From Isoetes taiwanensis (Eukaryota > Streptophyta > Lycopodiopsida > Isoetales > Isoetaceae): 64,000 nt of DNA. Positions within the stretch are counted from its first letter, which is position 1; each line of letters opens with the position of its first letter. Of this stretch, positions 57,182 to 64,000 are shown piece after piece. The notes beneath the pieces were generated by a model. The model saw only the letters and a list, made by a program, of their open reading frames with translations. It had not been told where the DNA came from and did no database searches. Location: positions 6,225,278-6,289,277 of the forward strand of contig JAJEKV010000040.1 of the NCBI GenBank assembly GCA_021234155.1, read 5' to 3'. A program made the position numbers and the translations under genes.

Positions 57182-58120
57182 ATATCCGTTATCCCGCGGC
57201 ACAAAGTGTGCCATCTTTGACAACTTATCTACTACCACCATCAAGGCATCTTTGCCCCTTGCTGTTCTTGGGAGTCCTGTTATAAAATCCATACTTATTA
57301 CCTCCCACTTAGCGTTTGGCACGGGCAATGGTTCCAAAGCACCTGGAATTCGAAGCTGTTCTGCCTTTGTCTGCTGGCATATCTGGCACTCTCGAATGTA
57401 CCTTGCTATTTCCTTCTTCATGCCGGGCCAATAATAACTGCTTCTAATTTTGAAGTATGTCTTCATGAACCCTGCATGCCCTGCTATGGGACTATTGTGT
57501 GTATCATTCAGGATTAGCTTCCTAACTTGTGAAGATTTTGGTACACACAATTTGTTTTTATGGTATAGCAAGTTTTCCTCCTTCTTGTAGTGCCTGAACA
57601 TCTCCCTTTCCTTGTCGGTCCTGGCCTCCTTGGAAAGGCTTGCCCAAACTTCCTTGAAGTCGAGGTCCGTTGGCAATGTTTCCTCAATCTTCTTGCCAAA
57701 CTCGCTTACGAGTGTTGATATGGCATTACAATGAATTCTTGTTGCCAAAGGCTTCCTAGAAAGGGCATCCGCAACCACAGTGAGCTTCCCTGGCTTATAA
57801 CTTATCTCGAAGTCATATTCTTCTAAGAATTCCATCCATCTCCTTTGCCTCAAATTGAGGAGTGGCTGTGTAAATATGTATTGAAGGCTTTGATGATCCG
57901 TGTCTAACTGGAATCTTCTTCCCAATAGATAATGCCTCCAAATTCTTAAAGCTCTTACTATAGCCAGGAGCTCCTGATCATGCGTTGGGTAGCGCTGCTC
58001 GGCGTCGTTCAACTTCTTGGAATCATAGGCCACTACTCTTTCCTCCTGCATGAGGACTGCCCCTGTTGCTATCCTGCTAGCATCTGTCGCTACAAGCTTA
58101 TCTTTGGTCGGATCTGGCAA
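57182..58120 (-). CDS. pol: RNase H and truncated integrase of element C
   Basis: An open frame of 320 residues. The RNase H part contains DASRIATGAVL, YDSKKLNDAEQRYPTHDQELLAIV and TDHQSLQYIF, with the expected D, E and D residues. The integrase follows with a zinc finger ending CQICQQ, then the first catalytic Asp in SMDFITGLP. The frame stops matching right after AHFVP near 57195, where the LTR begins, so the second Asp, the Glu and the chromodomain are deleted. It is separated from the RT frame by a break near 58130-58340. Confidence 0.9.
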
Positions 58121-58342
58121 AACTAATACTGGTGCTCTGTCGTCAATGTTTCCTTCAATGTATCAAATGCTTTCTGGGCCTTGTTTTGCCAATGAGTTGC
58201 CCAATCTTTTATCTTCCCACCTTTTGTGAGATCAGTTAATGGCGCTGCCACCTGGCAAAATTCTTCACGAATCTTCTATAATAGCCTGCTAGGCCCAGGA
58301 AGCTTCTGACTTCATGCGTATTTTTCGGTGCCGGCCAATCGA

Positions 58343-59746
58343 TCACGGCTTCGATCTTCGCAGGATCTGTGGAAATGCCTTCTGTTCTGTCGCGAAGTGG
58401 CACTTCGATAACTTCGCAAAGAGTTGATGCCTTCTTAACTTTTCAAGCACCTTCCTCAAATATTGGGCATGTTCCTCCATAGACTTGCTGTACACCAGGA
58501 TGTCGTCGAAGAAGACTATGACGAAGGAGTCTAGAAACTCGCGGAAGACGTCGTTCATCAATCTCATAAATGTTGCTGGCGCATTAGACAATCCAAAAGG
58601 CATGACTGTGAACTCGTAGTGCCCATATCTTGTTCTGAACGCCGTCTTGTGGATGTCTTCCTCCTTGATCCTGATCTGATGATACCCTGATCTGAGATCT
58701 ATTTTGGAGAAGATCTTTGCTCCCTGCAACTGATCCATTAGGTCATCTGACCTAGGCAAGGCATACTTATTCTTAATGGTGTGCTTGTTCAACTGGCAGT
58801 AGTCGATGCACATCCTAAGGCTCCCATCCTTCTTCTTCACAAAAAGAATAGGCGCTCCGAAGGGAGAGACACTAGGTCTTATGAACCCTAGGTCTAGCAG
58901 CTCTTGAAACTGCTTCTTTAGCTCCGTCAACTCTTCGGTTGACATTCTATAAGGTGCCTTGCTTGTTGGCTTCGTCCCTGGTTCAAGTGCTATTTCACAC
59001 TCGACTCCTCTATAGGGCGGAAGCTGCTTGATCTCATCAGGAAACAAGTCATAAAATTCCTTGATCAACTTCGCTATAGGCTTGGGTAGCTTACTCAATT
59101 CTTTGGCCTCTTTGCCTTCCTCCGGCTCTTGATCTTCGAGCTCAAGCTTAGGGAGATAGGCTACTTGCTGCTTTCTTATGCACTTAAGCAACTTTTCACT
59201 GCTCATGCATTGCATGATTGGGGTTACTTCTTTACCTGTAATCTCGATGACCTTGCCCTCTGGAGTTGTTAAGGTCACCTTGCGCTTCCCACAATCGATG
59301 AGTGCTCCTGCTGGCCCAAGATATTCCATTCCAATAATCAGGTCATACTTGCCTATATTCATGACTTCCGCTCCCAATGCGACGTTGATGCCTGGCAAGT
59401 CTACATTGAAATTTATTCTCTTCCCCGCTGTATGCTTGACTGCCCCATTAGCTAACACAACTGGCCTGGGCTCGGACTTCAACGGCTTTAGCTTCAACAT
59501 GCTTACCATCCTAGGTGATGCAAAATTGTGACTGCTGCCCGAGTCTATCAGCACTATGAAGGATTTCTCTTTGGCTTTCCCAGTTGTTGAAATTACCTTG
59601 TACTGACTTTCTGCATTTCCTGTATCAATAGCTGCAAAAATGTGACACTCACCATGGATGTAATCTTCGTGTAGCCATTGCCGTCCGCATCCGATGGTGT
59701 CTCCCATCCCAGTTCTACCAATGCCGCATTCATCACCAAGGGGCAA
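58343..59746 (-). CDS. pol: Protease and reverse transcriptase of element C
   Basis: An open frame of 467 residues. The aspartic protease carries [10 protein letters not shown] (D-S-G active site). The RT has [34 protein letters not shown] (motif A Asp), [13 protein letters not shown], and catalytic FFDDILVYS, with FFDD where YIDD or FIDD is usual. It is the best-preserved coding region in the window. Its first 50 residues overlap the gag frame at 59593-59746 in another frame, consistent with a frame change near 59690, either mutational or programmed. A break near 58340 separates it from RNase H. Confidence 0.93.
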   Translation of the reverse strand: MPLGDECGIGRTGMGDTIGCGRQWLHEDYIHGECHIFAAIDTGNAESQYKVISTTGKAKEKSFIVLIDSGSSHNFASPRMVSMLKLKPLKSEPRPVVLANGAVKHTAGKRINFNVDLPGINVALGAEVMNIGKYDLIIGMEYLGPAGALIDCGKRKVTLTTPEGKVIEITGKEVTPIMQCMSSEKLLKCIRKQQVAYLPKLELEDQEPEEGKEAKELSKLPKPIAKLIKEFYDLFPDEIKQLPPYRGVECEIALEPGTKPTSKAPYRMSTEELTELKKQFQELLDLGFIRPSVSPFGAPILFVKKKDGSLRMCIDYCQLNKHTIKNKYALPRSDDLMDQLQGAKIFSKIDLRSGYHQIRIKEEDIHKTAFRTRYGHYEFTVMPFGLSNAPATFMRLMNDVFREFLDSFVIVFFDDILVYSKSMEEHAQYLRKVLEKLRRHQLFAKLSKCHFATEQKAFPQILRRSKP

Positions 59747-61001
59747 TTGTTGGTCCTATGCCCTGGCTGGAAGCATCGGAAGCATAGCTCCTTTTCTATA
59801 CACTCCTTCTTCTTCTCTTTGGGGATGGATTGCAGAAATTGCCTCGCCGCTTTGGAGTAGTTAGACCCGCTCCCTTGCTCCTTGAAGCTCACCTGTTTCT
59901 TTTCCTGCTTGCCACCACTTGCATTGCCTTGCTTCCCATAATTGGGGTTGTATTGCGGTCTGCTGGCTACTGGACTTGCTGCCCTTGGGCTATAGCCTCC
60001 TGTGCTCTTTCCCTTATCCTGGAAATATTGCTGCCTTGGAGCATGCTCTTGTGGTCCAGTCCCTTGCAAACTCACTGCCTTGGACTCTGCTTCCGATACA
60101 GTCTTGGGGTTTATTGCCCTAACAAGCTTGCAGATCTCTTCATTCAGCCCTTCGATATAGCCCTCTACCGCGTGTCTTTCACTTAGTTTTGGTACATACA
60201 GCCTCAATCTCATAAATTCCTCTGTGTATTTCTGGACTGATTTGTTGCCTTGCTGCAACCTGTAGAACTGCTGCATTATGTTGCACTTATGTTCCCTTGG
60301 CGCGTAATGGCACTTGAAGCATATGGCAAACTTCTTGAACTTGCAACCATGTCCTGCTCGCCGCCCATGTGCTTTAGCATATCCCTTCCACCATATTACG
60401 GCTGCCCCTTGAGGGTTTGTTGTTGCTACCCCGCCTTTGTCCTTATCCTTCATGCCATAAGCATTGCCATACTTGCTCATCTCATCGAGCCAAGCCTCTA
60501 CTTCCATTAGGATCTGTTGTCTCACGAGCTGCTCTAGCTTTTCGGCTTTCCACACATTGCTAAGTGCTTGGTCGACCTTCTTACGGTAATCAGTTGTGAT
60601 CGCCCACATCACAGTTTGGATCCTCTCGGTTCCGTCTCTCTTCTTCTTGCTCCTCGATCCAGTGCATTATGCGAGCTAGAGTCCGAGGACCCCGAACTAG
60701 GAGATCTTCTCCTTCTGCTTCTCTTCCTTTGGTGTACTGTCCGGCCAGCTGGTGTTTCCGGCAAAGGCACATTCTGATCTTGCCCTCTTGCTCCTGCTGC
60801 CCCTGCTAGCAATGCCCTTATGTCATGGATGTCGGATCTGATCTGGGATAGCTCTTCTTCCGGTGTTACTGCCTCAAACTCTGGACGCAGATTTCTCGGC
60901 TGGAAGCGCCTTGGTGGGGTACGCTCTTGTTCTTGTTGCCTCTGTTCATCAAGATTTCTAGGTACTCTGGCTGCATGCACATTAGAGTGAATTTTGATCA
61001 T
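59593..61001 (-). CDS. gag: gag of element C
   Basis: Starts at 61001 ([12 protein letters not shown]) with an acidic region ([12 protein letters not shown]), a basic run ([14 protein letters not shown]), then a frame change near 60610. The main frame (59593-60612) holds the capsid-like region ([31 protein letters not shown]) and a zinc knuckle [14 protein letters not shown] (C-x2-C-x4-H-x4-C) near 59750-59795. Total about 470 residues, usual for plant chromovirus gag. Apart from the shift it looks intact. Confidence 0.85.
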
Positions 61002-61155
61002 TAGTTTCTTGTTTTGAGTGTTACGTTGCTTGTTTGTTCATGCAATTTGAGTGGACAATTGCATACAAAGAGACATATTTATGGTCATAATTTATATTCA
61101 TATATATACTATTGCTTTTACATGCAAAATATATAAAAGAAAACATCTTAAATTT
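61002..61155 (-). other. Spacer between ORF2 remnant and gag of element C
   Basis: AT-rich, about 150 bp, in the place of the 250-bp ORF2-gag spacer of element B. No signal seen. Confidence 0.5.
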
Positions 61156-61305
61156 CTATTCCTGGAATTTCTTGAGGTAGTCTGGGTGGTCCTCCAAAAA
61201 TTTCTTCACTTGGGCTGTGCCTATTGACCCGCCTAAGTTCCTGAGGATGTTTGCTGAGGGCGGGATGGGGGATTTCCTACGAGATGTATGACGAGGCATC
61301 ATATA
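61156..61305 (-). pseudogene. C-terminal remnant of ORF2 in element C
   Basis: The frame reads RHTSRRKSP, then ANILRNLGGSIG and KKFLEDHPDYLKKFQE before a stop at 61156-61158. It aligns with the ORF2 end in element B (NNVLRNLGHSKG, EKFIEDNPSHRRYQE near 49230-49330). Everything upstream was lost; a LINE 3' end begins at about 61310. Confidence 0.75.
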
Positions 61306-61309
61306 TTTG

Positions 61310-61550
61310 GTGGGGAGTGTCACAGTCCAGATGCCAAGACCATACCTCCAGGAGGTCATGGATTTGCAGGACCGATTATGTCCTAGGACACTTGCGCGGT
61401 TGATCTGTCTTATTTCATATGTGTACTTGTACAATTTGACATCATTCTTATACCCAGGCAATAATAAGTCTATTGCGCTCTCTCGTTTGAGTCCCATAGG
61501 CCGATTCGTCTCTGTGGATGATAAAAACTTATTTTATTCTAGTCTATATA
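61310..61550 (+). mobile_element. 5'-truncated LINE 3' end
   Basis: Matches 13130-13380: CATACCTCCAGGAGGTCATGG, TTGTACAATTTGACA, CATTCTTAT, AGTCCCATAGGCCG and GTGGATGATAAAA. It sits at the broken end of element C, in opposite orientation to it. Confidence 0.75.
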
Positions 61551-61859
61551 AGGGTTCAATTTGCAATAAAGTTATTCATTTAAAATAATTGCCCCTTACA
61601 TTTAAAGATAAGCCATGCCTTTTAGAAATATCACCTTTACATATTCAAGGCCACGCGTTCAATGTCTCCCTCTCCCAATAATAGTTCAAACTTTAGCTCA
61701 ACCCCTTCATTTTTGTTTTCCTTTATATTTTTTCATGTTTCTTTTTACCTTTTTTCACCTTTTTAAGTTTTGTTCTACCTTTCTCCTTTTTTCTTTTTCG
61801 TTTTTTTCCCTTTATATTTTTCCCTCTTTTCCCTTTTCTCTCTTAGTATCATCATCATC
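61551..61859. other. Pyrimidine-rich spacer
   Basis: Long T/C-rich stretch (61710-61850) with no stable reading frame of interest. Confidence 0.5.
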
Positions 61860-62900
61860 GAGGCAACAGAAGCAGCCTTGCTTTACTTACCAAGATCAAG
61901 AAGTAGAAGTGGTGCAAGCGTACAATTATCTAGGAGTGGAGTTCACTACTACCACATATTGGGATACCTGTATCAAAAGCAACGTATGGTGGCATGTGAG
62001 AGGCTTTCTATGCAATGCAGAACAACTACCATAGAGCCAGGGTTTACGACTGGTCACATCAATTGCACTTGTTCAAGGTGTTGGTGGAGCTACTACTTTT
62101 GTATAATATGGAAGTGTGGGGCCAGTGATATCACTTATCATTTGGGAGGAGCTGGAATAGGTACAGAAAGCCTTTCTAACCCAAAAACTTGCAGGCAAGT
62201 CCACTATTCTATAAATAATTCTTATGCAAAAGACTGGCTTTCTGCCTCTGCAAAGAGCTGTTTTGGAATATCACATCGTATGCTATCAGAAAGTGGTTAA
62301 CGTGGGAGACTCCTGCCTTCTGAACCTTCCCTACACAATGGCCATAGGTCCATAATGTCTTAAAGCCTGTTGGAAGGAGAAACAAACCACCTAGTCATCC
62401 AGATGGAATGTACAGGAATAAGAGTGCATATAGGTGCATAAAAATGAGGACCAAAATCACCTCAAACAATCTCTGCGTGTATGTTCCTAAGTAATTTTTG
62501 GGATACTGATGCTTTGGAGTTAGTAAAGACATCCCATTTAGAAAGCTAGATTAATCCTAAGCTTACCAGAAGTTCGCAGCAACACTCGTTACCTTTGCCT
62601 GTGAAAAAACCTCCATTTGTAGAGGAGCACAAAACCTCAAAATCGAGAGAGGCAGATGGACCTGGGAAGAGTGAGAAAAGAAGGTCTACCAATGCTGTCA
62701 TGGGACTTATTGAGGATGAGAGCCACATCCCTATCCAACATTTCACCTATACGGGCGCACTATATGGGTTGGTTATACCTAACCACTGCTACATGTAATG
62801 ATGAACAAACCTTCGGTAAGCATACTGGCATCTTACATCGAGGAAATAATGGACGTGAGGGCTCAATTTTGCCCTAGGTCATTACATTGACATGTATACT
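61860..62900 (+). pseudogene. LINE 3' coding fragment
   Basis: The plus strand encodes VQAYNYLGVEF followed by a WDTCIKSN region (about 61905-61985), typical of the segment after the RT palm in LINEs and matching 12195-12290. Farther on, VIEDESH-like sequence near 62705 (LIEDESHIPIQ) corresponds to the C-terminal finger region. Frameshifted throughout. Confidence 0.65.
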
Positions 62901-63690
62901 AGGCCATTTGGTCTCTCTTGGAGAAAAAAATTCAAGTCAATTCAATTCAATTCTCATATTTTAGGTACGAAATAGGGATGAATAGTTAAAGAAGAACATA
63001 AATGAATCTTAGCTGCATGATATAATATAAGATAAAAAAGCCAATAAGATCTGCCTTTCCAATCCACAGAGCATGCTTCAAAGTTTAGACACCTTGCCAT
63101 CTCTTGCCTCTAAAGCGATTCCTTTGTTGCTACCAGCAAAATTGGAGATCCAGCTTACATCTAGTCGCTTTTGCAACCTCATCTTTAGATGTGGCAAGGG
63201 CCATCTTCGATCTAACAGAGAAGAGCCATCTTCTAGTCAGATTAAACAATCATAAAATATTTAGCCACCCTCCAAGGCCAATCTGAGGCAGTGGTCCTAA
63301 AAAATGTGGGTTTTGCAAGGGCTTTACCATTTCTACACTTCAAAGGTAATAAGTAACAATGAAAAAGTAGTGGTCTTTCCCTTTGGTAGTGGTCTCTCTC
63401 TAAAGAATCCATGGTTGGAACCAAAGCTTTTCTGCTAAAACCCTCACCTAAAAATATTGCCATTAACAACATGTATATTGAAACCTATTTTTACTATCAT
63501 TATCCACCATTCTAGCTTTCTTCTGAACAGCTATAGCCACATGACCATTTCTTTTTCTTGATTAATCCATGCAATATCTACAAAATAAACAAAATAAAAA
63601 ATAAAAAATCCAAGAGTTGAATTGTAACTGATAAATAAATGATAATGTTATAAACTCCATGTCTCTACTGAAATTAAGAGCTTCAATTGT
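62901..63690. other. Nothing recognised
   Basis: AT-rich sequence with short frames only. No repeat or domain match. Confidence 0.5.
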
Positions 63691-64000
63691 TTAGTGGCCT
63701 CAAAAGTTCTAAGGACTAATAGGAGATTGTTAATGCATGACAAAAAAAATCAAATAATAGGTACAGACGGACCAACAATCTCGTTAGGAAAAGGGAAGGA
63801 GTTAGAGGATGAGCATGTTGACTATAATGGTATAGAACAATATTTTCAACAAGCCGGGCAGTGGGACAAGACAAGATATGAGTAATGATTGCTATCAAAA
63901 TGAATTTTCGCAAAGCTTATGATACCCTTCGTTGGAGGGGACTAGAGGATATTATATATGATGCATAGAGGATTCGATGCCTCATTTGTTGAGCTAACTG
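63691..64000 (+). pseudogene. LINE reverse transcriptase, runs off the right edge
   Basis: Near 63889-63940 the plus strand reads AIKMNFRKAYDTLRWRGLEDII, the RT motif A region (conserved F/Y-D after KA), followed by HRGFDASFVEL in a shifted frame near 63965. The upstream frame (63694-63885) resembles the low-conservation part before motif A. It is not the same family as the LINE at 9.95-13.1 kb, which has FVDF..AFDT. Confidence 0.65.

Noticed and set aside
1-64000. CRISPR arrays, bacterial operons, tRNA or rRNA genes
   Set aside because: No regularly spaced short repeats, no ribosome-binding sites with tight gene spacing, and no cloverleaf or rRNA-like sequence noticed; all readable proteins are eukaryotic transposon proteins or the H3-like product.

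Overview
This is a 64-kb window of a repeat-rich land-plant genome. The plant assignment rests on a primer-binding site complementary to initiator tRNA-Met, Ty3/Gypsy chromovirus coding regions, CACTA and PIF/Harbinger remnants, and zf-RVT-type LINE tails. Nothing places it more precisely; a large-genome fern, lycophyte or gymnosperm would fit. I see no intact ordinary host gene, no tRNA or rRNA gene, and nothing prokaryotic. A 13-base N run lies at 40588-40600. Most coding regions carry small frameshifts.

The notable system is a family of LTR retrotransposons, all on the minus strand, that carry two extra genes between the 5' LTR and gag. Element B (about 42.26-57.18 kb) reads from right to left: 5' LTR (53413-57181, split by a 2.2-kb insertion), tRNA-iMet primer site (53400-53411), a histone H3-like gene (52740-51483), a second gene of unknown function (ORF2, 50795-49230), gag, protease, RT, RNase H, integrase with chromodomain, polypurine tract and a partial 3' LTR. 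The H3-like product starts with the exact canonical H3 tail MARTKQTARK, continues into a tail of roughly 300 residues, and ends in a recognisable H3 histone fold. Each extra gene has an identical 10-bp TATA box and, further upstream, a pair of palindromes of about 70 bp spaced about 200 bp apart. Element A (1-5271) has a broken H3-like gene in the same place and a palindrome pair of the same size and spacing but unrelated sequence. Element D (13.4-14.8 kb) is an LTR plus a stub. Element C (57.18-61.3 kb) shares its left LTR with B and keeps gag-protease-RT-RNase H and part of integrase.

Remaining layout: two long homologous blocks (5.27-13.40 and 19.79-28.12 kb) each have a leader with ~190-bp tandem monomers followed by a degenerate LINE. 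A third relative of this LINE lies at 33.1-37.5 kb, and 3' fragments lie at 61.3-61.55 and 61.86-62.9 kb. A CACTA-like end and an L1 3' end lie at 14.8-16.3 kb. A 1.4-kb direct tandem duplication occupies 16.48-19.31 kb. A Harbinger transposase relic lies at 39.36-39.75 kb, and a CACTA-like end carrying a small ORF lies at 41.0-42.26 kb. Another LINE reverse transcriptase runs off the right edge.

Working model (inference): the H3-like protein and ORF2 are accessory chromatin or anti-silencing functions transcribed from their own promoters, with the palindromes as cis sites. The same element also encodes a chromodomain integrase, so it carries both a histone-tail look-alike and a chromatin reader.
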